5,090 bases of DNA from CAZKWG01 sp964615375 (GCA_964615375.1 CAZTOW010000117.1:1-5090), one strand, 5' to 3'; positions 1 to 5,090 are shown, counted from the stretch's first letter. A program made the numbers and translations. Notes: generated by a model from the letters alone, not told the origin.

Positions 1-7
1 AACAGAC

Positions 8-1135
8 TCACCTCCAGCTCATGTGCTGATGAGGGGGGCAGGGCGAGGATGTACCATCATCCAGCTCGCGGACGCGGCGCTGCACGTCCTTCGCGTAGTC
101 TGCTTCGATCTTGAACCAGCGGTTGCGGGACAGGACGAAGACGTCTCCATCCAGCTCGACCTGCGCCACGAGATAGCAGCGCAGCTTGTCTCCCCCGACG
201 CGATCGCGATCCTCGTTCAGCTCGTCGATTCGGATCTTGTCGGCTGGGATCTGGGGGTTGTCACGCATGAACTGGTAGAGATTCGAGACATTCAGCTCCT
301 CAAAGGTGCTTTCGCGATGTCCGCTGCAGAATCGAACGTAGGTCAGGTCATCGCGCGGGATGTCTGGGTGTGCGAGCGTGATCATGTGACTGTCGCGCTT
401 GATCAAGAGGGCGTTGAGGGCATCGTCCAGTCGCTTCCTACGAGGATCGCTGTCCTTGACTGCGCGCCAGTGATCCAGGAAGGGAAACCGCTTCTTGTAG
501 TCGTCCTTGCCGAGCAGCAGCAGCAGGCGTTCACACACCTTGTCCAGGTCGGCCAGCTCCCCGCTGTAGGTCAGCTTCACGGTGTCGGCACCGTCGAGGC
601 GTCCACCAACCACCTCGTCCGAGGAACGCCCGCTCAGCTTCTGAACGCTGTCTACATGCGTGTTGATCTCGAACTGCACGATAGAGCTGTCGGTCGAGAC
701 ATGAATGGACGCCTGACGGGTGTTGCGGTCGATGCTCCTGGTCTCGATGGCCTTGATCTTGTCCTCAAGCAGGCAGTTGCCCACGACGTGGCGCCCGAAG
801 TCTGGCTCCATGGCGTCGCGGGGAAGGGCGTTCCCGCCATATCCGAAGGCCACGGCGAACACGCGGCTCTGGACCTCCAGGAGCATCAGGGCACCCGTCC
901 ACTGGTTCATGATCAGCCCTTCGGGGATCTCGAAGCGCTGGAGCAGGAGCTTCCGCCAGTTGGGTTCCTTCGGCTTCGCGGGGACCACCCACAGGCGCGA
1001 AGGAAAACGCATCGGCCGATCTGGGTGGAACTCCCGCAGCACCGGCTGGCCCTCTTTGGGTTCGCGTAGGTGGACATCGTTGAGGCTGCGGACTTCTTCC
1101 CGGAACAGGTGAACATTCAGCTTCAAACTTGGCAT
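8..1135 (-). CDS. TIGR04141/DUF6119-family sporadically distributed protein, C-terminally short
   Basis: The 375-residue product matches, from memory of the family, the N-terminal two thirds of TIGR04141/DUF6119 proteins, which usually run about 500-560 residues. Visible landmarks are the opening KLNVHLFREEV, FAVAFGYG at 93-100, an E-x-DFG segment at 110-114, IETRSIDRNTRQ at 130-141, GAD followed by a hydrophobic strand at 182-190, YKKRFPFLD at 213-221 and a QVELDGDVFVLSRNRWFKI block at 325-343. Biochemical function is not established to my knowledge; the patchy distribution suggests an accessory or defence role. The ATG at 1135 fits the family N-terminus, but no Shine-Dalgarno is visible and the upstream strand is CT-rich. 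The last residues (from about 366) do not look like family sequence, and they follow a C6 run. Another frame stays open to the window edge, so a frameshift or truncation is likely. GC and third-position GC are lower than in the genes to the right, consistent with transfer. It lies downstream of the PLD gene on the same strand. Confidence 0.75.
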   Translation of the reverse strand: MPSLKLNVHLFREEVRSLNDVHLREPKEGQPVLREFHPDRPMRFPSRLWVVPAKPKEPNWRKLLLQRFEIPEGLIMNQWTGALMLLEVQSRVFAVAFGYGGNALPRDAMEPDFGRHVVGNCLLEDKIKAIETRSIDRNTRQASIHVSTDSSIVQFEINTHVDSVQKLSGRSSDEVVGGRLDGADTVKLTYSGELADLDKVCERLLLLLGKDDYKKRFPFLDHWRAVKDSDPRRKRLDDALNALLIKRDSHMITLAHPDIPRDDLTYVRFCSGHRESTFEELNVSNLYQFMRDNPQIPADKIRIDELNEDRDRVGGDKLRCYLVAQVELDGDVFVLSRNRWFKIEADYAKDVQRRVRELDDGTSSPCPPHQHMSWR

Positions 1136-1203
1136 CGATGCACTTGAGGAGGAGAGGTGGATGGGCGGGAAAGAATGGGCGAGGAGTGACTATGCGGACA
1201 AGG

Positions 1204-1231
1204 AATGTAGCCACCTGATCCGAATCGACAA
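1204..1231 (-). promoter_or_regulatory. Candidate sigma-70-like promoter for the DUF6119-family gene
   Basis: On the minus strand, TTGTCG (1231-1226) and TACATT (1209-1204) are separated by 16 bases. Each matches the consensus at 4 of 6 positions. A start near 1197 would give a leader of about 60 bases before the ATG at 1135. The site would let the second gene be transcribed independently of the PLD gene. Base-pattern evidence only, in the 213-base gap between the two genes (1136-1348), where I see no convincing terminator or small gene. Confidence 0.25.
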
Positions 1232-1348
1232 GGGGCAGTCGGGTCACTGTTGACGTGTCTACAGATCGCGTTGGATTGTATCGCTTCTACTTGGATGGAT
1301 CCTTGTGGCTCAGATGCCGACGAAAATGGGTGGATCTGCGCTCGTCTC

Positions 1349-3034
1349 TTACTGGTGCAACTGCCATGCGCCGGCGCGCTCAAGGACTCCGACCATAGAC
1401 GATGCGAGTGAAAGCGTGGCTCCCCGCACCCAGACCGGGCTTACCCCTGGCTCTCCTTCGCGTGCGACCACCCCCTGCTGCCACCCCAGCGTCTTCCGAT
1501 ACACCTCCTCAAAATCCACCCCCAACCCCCGCAAATGCTCCAGGATCACCCGCCCCACCATGCTCCTCGGGCTCGCCCCGCCCTCGACCCGCAGCTCCGC
1601 CATCGCCGCCCGCATGACCCACCCGTTGACGATCAGCACCAGCTCCACCGGGTCGGCGATCAGGCACGGCCGCGCCGCCTGCTCCATGCCCAGGGCCGCC
1701 ATCCTTTGCCGCACGTACCCCGTCTGAATCCTGGCCCGCAGGCTCCGCTTCAGCCACGCCCGCAGGCCGCGCGCTACCAGCTCGCGCAGCTCGGGGCTGA
1801 CCTCGCCGGTCTCGCGTGAGCGGGCGATGACCGGGTGCTCCAGGCCGGGCAGGTCCAGCAGCTCGGGCAGCTCGCGCAGGCCGTCGTGGGGGCGGCCCTC
1901 GTCGTCGGTCCAGCGCCAGGCGCTCGCGGGGCGCACGTTGATGGTGTCGCGCAGGCGCGCCAGCACCTCGTCGCTGTCCAGCTCGGCGCCCAGCTCGGCC
2001 TCGTGCTGCTCGGCCTCGGCGATCAGCTCGGGCAGGGGGAAGGGGATCGCGGCCCACTTCTCGCGGAAGGCGGGGAACCAGGCGGCGGGCATCCAGGCGC
2101 GGCCGAGCGCATCGGCGGTGTACAGGCCCTTCAGGCTGCTGCGCTGGCGGCTCAGGCGGTTGCACGCCTCGCGCACGCGGTCGGGCAGGAGCGAGACGGA
2201 CAGCGATCCGCGCCGCCCGCCCCAGGAGATCCCCGTGGCGATGAAGTCGCGCTCCATCTCGGCGAGCACGCGCAGCTCGCGGTAGGGGCGCAGGGGCACG
2301 CTCAGGCTGAGGCCGTCCAGCTCGACCGGCGGGAGCAGGATGAGCCCGCCCTCGACCAGGCGGCGCAGGCTGGCGAGCGCGCGGCGGAACTCGGGATCGT
2401 CGCCGGCCAGCTCCAGGAGCGCGCGGTAGGGGGCGCGGGCGCCGTCGTCCAGGGTGTGGGCGATGCGCGCCAGCTCGCGCTGCTCGGCCAGCACGCGGGG
2501 GCTGGTGACCTTGACCACGCCCGGGTCGTCGAGCAGCTCGCGCAGGCTGCGCGCCAGGCGCTCCCACAGGGCGGGATCGTCGTGGACCGCGACCAGGGCC
2601 TCGCGGTTGTGGTACAGGCCGGCGTCGGTGAGGTTGGCGCTGCCCACGACGACGCGGGCGCGCCCGGCCCCGGCGCTGGCGACGAGCTTGGGGTGGAAGG
2701 GCGGGCGGTCGCCGACCAGCACGAAGACGGCCAGCAGCGGATCCTCGGCCAGGGCGCTGGCCAGGACCTCCCAGGCGCGGTCGTCGAGCGCGTCGCGGGA
2801 GAGGAAGAAGACGGCCGTGAACTCGGCGACCGTCGCCCGGTGCGCGCGCAGGCGGTCGAGCACGCCGCGCAGCGTGGCGCCCGTGCAGTAGGCGCTCGCG
2901 GCGAAGTAGGCCGTCGCCCCCTCGACCGGCGCCCACAGCTCGGCCAGGTCCATCCGGCGGCGCTCCCCGGCGCTGAGGCGCAGGTGCAGCTCGGCCCGGG
3001 GATCGGGCGGTCGCGGATGGCCGGGGTCGCTCAA
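1349..3034 (-). CDS. Phospholipase D-like (single HKD) nuclease-family protein with unrecognised C-terminal region
   Basis: The 561-residue protein has an N-terminal PLD-like domain at about residues 28-155. A hydrophobic strand (AVFVLVGD, 102-109) leads to HPK (H114, K116), then RVVVGSANLT at 127-136 and GLYHNREA at 139-146. This is the HxK...GSxN...N-x-E signature of PLD-superfamily nucleases and transferases. Only one such motif is visible, so a working active site would need a homodimer, as in the nucleases Nuc and BfiI. Residues about 160-561 are mostly helical, with a beta-like patch at 262-283 (ISWGGRRGSLSVSLL); I recognise no family there, and substrate or DNA binding is a guess. Charge and lack of signal or membrane segments suggest a cytoplasmic protein. 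The longest reading starts at TTG (3034), two codons after an in-frame TAG, with weak ribosome binding. ATG at 2953 (codon 28) has GGGGAG nine bases upstream and still retains the whole PLD domain. The last 38 codons have unusual codon use. The DUF6119-family gene follows on the same strand. Confidence 0.85.
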   Translation of the reverse strand: MSDPGHPRPPDPRAELHLRLSAGERRRMDLAELWAPVEGATAYFAASAYCTGATLRGVLDRLRAHRATVAEFTAVFFLSRDALDDRAWEVLASALAEDPLLAVFVLVGDRPPFHPKLVASAGAGRARVVVGSANLTDAGLYHNREALVAVHDDPALWERLARSLRELLDDPGVVKVTSPRVLAEQRELARIAHTLDDGARAPYRALLELAGDDPEFRRALASLRRLVEGGLILLPPVELDGLSLSVPLRPYRELRVLAEMERDFIATGISWGGRRGSLSVSLLPDRVREACNRLSRQRSSLKGLYTADALGRAWMPAAWFPAFREKWAAIPFPLPELIAEAEQHEAELGAELDSDEVLARLRDTINVRPASAWRWTDDEGRPHDGLRELPELLDLPGLEHPVIARSRETGEVSPELRELVARGLRAWLKRSLRARIQTGYVRQRMAALGMEQAARPCLIADPVELVLIVNGWVMRAAMAELRVEGGASPRSMVGRVILEHLRGLGVDFEEVYRKTLGWQQGVVAREGEPGVSPVWVRGATLSLASSMVGVLERAGAWQLHQ

Positions 3035-3279
3035 CGCCTACCCGACCGCCGCGCGCGCCGCGGGCGGGGGCTGGAGGAGCAGGGCGGGCGGGGACCGGCG
3101 CAGGGACACCTCGACGCCAGGGGGCGCGGCGATCTCTCAGGCTGTATGCCCCCATCTGGCAGGCGGCAAGGTGGCGCGCTCCCCATCGCGGCCCGCCACG
3201 CCCTCCCGCGCGCCCTCGTGATCCTGCCAGGGACAACGCCCAGGAACAGGGGCTCGGCCTCGGGGCGCTCGGGGACGGC

Positions 3280-3306
3280 TTGACAACGGGCATCTCCTGG
3301 CATGTT
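3280..3306 (+). promoter_or_regulatory. Candidate sigma-70 promoter with extended -10
   Basis: A perfect TTGACA lies at 3280-3285. Fifteen bases later comes CATGTT (3301-3306), preceded by TG at 3298-3299 as in an extended -10 element. The -10 is weak (3 of 6) and the spacing is short. Local AT content is higher than in the surrounding sequence. Transcription from about 3313 would lead straight into the GAGGAG at 3326 and the small-gene pair. A perfect 8-base palindrome, GTTGCAAC, spans 3308-3315 over the presumed start site and could be an operator. Confidence 0.45.
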
Positions 3307-3325
3307 TGTTGCAACGCCGACTTTC

Positions 3326-3341
3326 GAGGAGACGTGCCGTG
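3326..3341 (+). promoter_or_regulatory. Strong Shine-Dalgarno and GTG, alternative or leader start
   Basis: GAGGAG at 3326-3331 is followed after 7 bases by GTG at 3339, in frame with the small helical protein that reads from ATG 3423. Using it would add 28 residues, including an arginine-rich run around residues 9-17. The ribosome-binding geometry is ideal and the promoter candidate lies just upstream. However, third-position GC over these 28 codons is about 74%, against nearly 100% after ATG 3423, so the extension does not look like host coding sequence. Confidence 0.4.
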
Positions 3342-3422
3342 ATCCCGAACCCTTCACCCCAACGCCGACGCCGCGCCCGCCGTCGCCGGCCTGTCCCCTT
3401 TCTCGCGGGCGAGGACACCCTG

Positions 3423-3845
3423 ATGACCCAGATCGAGACCCTGGAGCAGCGCGAGCTGCGCACCGACCTGAAGATGCTCCGCCACTTCGCGACGGGCTTC
3501 CCGCCGCTCATGGACACGGCCGGCTCGGCCGCCATGCACTTCGCCCAGGAGGCCATGCGCTTCGTGGACGCGCTGGCGTTCAACCCCGACGCCAGCCCGA
3601 CCGAGCTGCTCGTGCTCGCGGGCGAGGCGCGCGCCCGCCTGGAGGCCGCGCAGGCCGAGTTCGACATGGCCCTGCACCACCTGAGCCAGCTCCCCGTGCG
3701 CGTGGACCTGGAGGCGCGCCCCGCCCGCCCCGCCAGCGTGCGCCTGCCCGAGGATCCGCGCCCGGACGAGGCCATCGACGCCGACCAGCCCGCGCCCGAG
3801 CCCACCGAGGCGCCGCCCGCCGCCGAGGAGGCGCCCCATGCCTGA
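3423..3845 (+). CDS. Small helical protein with acidic proline-rich tail, unknown function
   Basis: The product has 140 residues from ATG 3423, which is preceded by GGCGAGG with 8 bases between GAGG and the start. I do not recognise a family. Residues 1-90 look wholly helical: a charged first helix (ETLEQRELRTDLKMLRHF), a second region around 33-52 with MHFAQEAMRFVDALAF, and a third from about 60 to 90 ending in HHLSQLP. Residues about 97-140 are Pro/Ala/Glu-rich and probably disordered. There is no signal peptide, membrane segment or cysteine, so it is probably cytoplasmic. An in-frame GTG at 3339 with a better Shine-Dalgarno would give 168 residues; I prefer 3423 because third codon positions become almost entirely G/C exactly there. 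The stop overlaps the next gene by 8 bases, which suggests co-expression and perhaps a complex with that product. Confidence 0.75.
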   Translation: MTQIETLEQRELRTDLKMLRHFATGFPPLMDTAGSAAMHFAQEAMRFVDALAFNPDASPTELLVLAGEARARLEAAQAEFDMALHHLSQLPVRVDLEARPARPASVRLPEDPRPDEAIDADQPAPEPTEAPPAAEEAPHA

Positions 3846-4137
3846 CCCCGACGCCCGCTGGCACGCCGAGCAGGTCCGCGCCCTGGCCCAGCTCAGCCTG
3901 AACGCCACGCGCGACGCGCTCCCGAAGCTGGAGGCCCTGGTGCTCGCCGCCGAGGCCCACGCCCAGGCGCCCGACGATCCCGCCGCGCTGCGCCGCTCCT
4001 TCGGCGAGGCCGACACCGCGCTCTCGGGCGCCGTGCTTGCCCTCGGCTCGCTGCACGACCACCTGAAGCAGATGCCCGAGCGGGCCGGCGACGTTGGCGC
4101 GCCGCCGGCCCTGAGTTCGACCACCGCTGAGGCTTGA
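3838..4137 (+). CDS. Small helical protein, probable partner of the preceding gene product
   Basis: This encodes 99 residues with no family I recognise. The ATG at 3838 lies inside the end of the preceding gene, and GAGGAGG at 3825-3831 (formed by that gene's Glu-Glu codons) sits 6 bases upstream, a clear case for translational coupling. The sequence appears to be two or three amphipathic helices: about 7-44 (including LEALVLAAEAHAQA), then 48-79 ending in LHDHLKQMP, followed by a short flexible tail. No cysteine, signal peptide or membrane segment is seen. Two short words, LVLAxEA and HLxQxP, also occur in the same order in the preceding protein, so the two may be distant paralogues or form a heteromeric helical bundle. 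Third positions are almost all G/C, as expected for a resident gene. Confidence 0.75.
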   Translation: MPDPDARWHAEQVRALAQLSLNATRDALPKLEALVLAAEAHAQAPDDPAALRRSFGEADTALSGAVLALGSLHDHLKQMPERAGDVGAPPALSSTTAEA

Positions 4138-4174
4138 GGAGGCCGCGCCGGTCGAGACTCTGCTTCCGTCCTAC

Positions 4175-4243
4175 CACGCCCCCGGCCCTGCCCACCAGCG
4201 GGACCGGGGGCGTGCTGCGTCTGCTGTGCGCGGTCCCGCGCAC
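4175..4243 (+). terminator. Tandem GC-rich hairpins, probable terminator region
   Basis: CACGCCCCCGG (4175-4185) pairs perfectly with CCGGGGGCGTG (4204-4214), an 11-base stem. Three more pairs (4186-4188 with 4200-4202) are possible past a single bulged A. A second stem, GTGCGCG (4226-4232) with CGCGCAC (4237-4243), closes a 4-base loop. They start about 38 bases after the stop of the small-protein pair. No T-run follows either hairpin, so classical intrinsic termination is not proven; a transcript-stabilising 3' end or a hairpin-only terminator of a GC-rich genome are alternatives. Confidence 0.45.
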
Positions 4244-4251
4244 GCTCCTCC

Positions 4252-4280
4252 TTGAAGCCCGGCAGCGAAGGCGCTATGTC
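4252..4280 (+). promoter_or_regulatory. Candidate promoter of the lipoprotein gene
   Basis: TTGAAG (4252-4257, 4 of 6 matches) and TATGTC (4275-4280, 3 of 6) are separated by an ideal 17 bases. They lie just after the hairpin pair and just before the Shine-Dalgarno-like GGAG at 4296-4299. A start near 4287 would give a leader under 20 bases. The layout of hairpins, promoter, ribosome site and GTG is coherent, but the -10 is weak. Confidence 0.3.
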
Positions 4281-4304
4281 GAGCGTGTTCAACGTGGAGC
4301 CTTC

Positions 4305-5021
4305 GTGACCGCACCGGCCCTCGCCCTGCTGCTCACCGCCTGCAACCCCGGCACCGTGTCCACCGACGACAGCGACGGCAACCAGGGCACCATCGCCGAC
4401 GGCGACGTAGACGCCCGCCTGAGCGCCCTCGAAGCCGCGCTCGACGCCGCCAGCGCCGCCGCCGAGGCCGCGGACGCGCGCATCTCCGAGCTGGAGGCCC
4501 AGGCCGCCGGCACCACCACCGCGCTCGACGACCTCGACGCCCGCGTGGAGACCTGCGAGACCGACCTCACCGAGCTGGGCTCCACCGTGGATGGCCTCGC
4601 GCTCACCCTGGACAGCCTGAGCGACCAGGTCGACGCGCTCACCGCCGCCTCGGGCACCCCCGTCTGGTCCACCAGCGCCAGCGGCACCACCGGCGGACGC
4701 ACCTCGTCCTGGACCAGCCTGGGCTCTGACCTGGACCTGAGCGTGACCCGCGTAGACCCGATCTTCGCCTGGTGCAACGCGGTGGAGTCGTCGGGCTACG
4801 CCATCCTGCGGATCTCACTGACCAGCGCGGATGGGAGCTGGACGACGACCTCGACCGCGTCCGAGTTGGACTACCACACGGCCGACATGCTGGTCCCCGC
4901 GGTCGCGGTGTTCACGCCGCCGGAGGCGGGGGACTACACGCTGAGCTGCGAGGGGCGTTTGTCGTCGGGGTGGACGCAGTACGACCTGGTGGCGGTGCAG
5001 GCGGCGGGGGGGGTGGAGTAG
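4305..5021 (+). CDS. Surface lipoprotein with long coiled-coil stalk and beta-rich head
   Basis: From GTG 4305 the product has 238 residues. The N-terminus TAPALALLLTAC is a short hydrophobic segment ending in a lipobox (LTAC, Cys13), so it is predicted to be exported, cleaved and lipidated. Unusually, the signal lacks basic residues. After an acidic linker (14-34) comes an unbroken heptad pattern from V35 to L112, with hydrophobic or Ala/Thr residues at every 3-4 step (for example L74, L77, V81, C84, L88, L91, V95, L98, L102, L105, V109, L112). Residues 117-238 are beta-rich with many Ser, Thr and Trp (LDLSVTRV, YAILRISLTS, AGDYTLSCEG). They resemble the jelly-roll heads seen after trimeric stalks in tail fibres and C1q-like proteins, by impression only. 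C157 and C215 could form a disulfide. Longer in-frame starts at TTG 4134 or GTG 4212 read through the hairpins and give an Arg/Pro-rich, unlikely leader. Role is probably adhesion or envelope structure; the partner is unknown. Confidence 0.75.
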   Translation: MTAPALALLLTACNPGTVSTDDSDGNQGTIADGDVDARLSALEAALDAASAAAEAADARISELEAQAAGTTTALDDLDARVETCETDLTELGSTVDGLALTLDSLSDQVDALTAASGTPVWSTSASGTTGGRTSSWTSLGSDLDLSVTRVDPIFAWCNAVESSGYAILRISLTSADGSWTTTSTASELDYHTADMLVPAVAVFTPPEAGDYTLSCEGRLSSGWTQYDLVAVQAAGGVE

Positions 5022-5090
5022 ACGGTAGCAACAGGTTAGCCCAGAATGTACGTAGACGCATAGGTTGAGAGAACCCGGCGCTCATCCACC
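5022..5090. other. Trailing intergenic sequence
   Basis: These 69 bases after the lipoprotein stop are noticeably less GC-rich. I see no terminator hairpin, RNA gene or start region. On the minus strand a short frame is open from the window edge to a TAA at 5038-5036, which could be the end of a convergent gene, but 17 codons cannot support a call. Confidence 0.4.

Larger units (their letters stand above)
3035..3422. other. Divergent intergenic region between the PLD gene and the small-protein pair
   Basis: This GC-rich spacer separates the leftward PLD gene from the rightward genes. No credible protein is encoded in its first 240 bases. Close to its right end are a rightward promoter candidate and a strong Shine-Dalgarno sequence (described separately). 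Upstream of that promoter, CTCGG-type words recur at 3253, 3259 and 3268. For the leftward gene I see only a weak pair on the minus strand, TTGCCG (3169-3164) and CATACA (3148-3143) with 15-base spacing, which I do not call. No tRNA, CRISPR or long inverted repeat is visible. Confidence 0.5.

Noticed and set aside
23..1069. 348-codon open frame on the plus strand, opposite the DUF6119-family gene
   Set aside because: Antisense shadow of a recognisable protein; the translation is a repetitive Leu/Val/Gln/Asp mix without domains.
1123..1383. 86-codon minus-strand frame spanning the gap between the two left genes
   Set aside because: Overlaps both neighbours, is Ser/Pro-rich without structure, and has no ribosome-binding site.
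3143..3169. Minus-strand promoter-like pair upstream of the PLD gene
   Set aside because: Only 4 of 6 and 3 of 6 matches with 15-base spacing in GC-rich DNA; too weak to list.
1835..3283. 482-codon open frame on the plus strand, opposite the PLD gene
   Set aside because: High-GC antisense shadow; Ala/Gly/Gln-rich translation without motifs, whereas the minus strand has a clear HKD motif.
1509..3314. 601-codon minus-strand frame overlapping the PLD gene
   Set aside because: Its Arg/Pro/Gly-rich translation is the frame-shifted product of GC-rich codons.
3354..4292. 312-codon minus-strand frame across the small-protein pair
   Set aside because: Antisense shadow; the plus-strand genes have coupled starts, Shine-Dalgarno sites and nearly 100% GC3.
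4134..4304. N-terminal extension of the lipoprotein from TTG 4134 or GTG 4212
   Set aside because: It would run through the hairpin pair and put a long Arg/Pro-rich leader before the lipobox; GTG 4305 with GGAG upstream is more sensible, though the resulting signal lacks basic residues.
5036..5090. Possible end of a convergent minus-strand gene
   Set aside because: Only 17 open codons before TAA, with no recognisable sequence; chance is likely.

Overview
The window is GC-rich, roughly 70% by eye, and third codon positions in the best genes are almost all G or C. It contains a lipoprotein with a short lipobox signal followed by an acidic Ser/Thr/Asp linker. Together these suggest a high-GC, Gram-negative, environmental bacterium, with Myxococcota or another former deltaproteobacterial lineage as the best guess. 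No marker gene is present, so this placement is an inference.

Left half (8-3034, minus strand): a tandem gene pair is read right to left. The first gene encodes a 561-residue protein with one phospholipase D/nuclease-type HKD motif (HPK at 114-116, GSANLT at 131-136) and a long C-terminal region I do not recognise. About 210 bases downstream lies a gene for a protein I recognise as the sporadically distributed TIGR04141/DUF6119 family. It is shorter than the family norm and stops just after a six-C run near the window edge. It also has lower GC and different codon use. That different codon regime already begins about 38 codons before the end of the PLD gene, which marks a likely recombination boundary near 1465. 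A single-HKD nuclease beside a sporadic accessory protein resembles a small defence or conflict cassette; this is a hypothesis.

Centre (3035-3422): this is the divergent intergenic region. It contains a rightward promoter candidate with a perfect TTGACA and repeated short elements around it.

Right half (plus strand): two small, mostly helical proteins of unknown function (about 140 and 99 aa) overlap by 8 bases with a strong internal Shine-Dalgarno sequence, so they are probably translationally coupled and may be partners. Two GC-rich hairpins and a promoter candidate then separate them from a monocistronic gene for an outer-surface lipoprotein. That protein has a lipidated N-terminus, an unbroken eleven-heptad coiled-coil stalk and a beta-rich C-terminal head. 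The last 69 bases hold nothing I can support.
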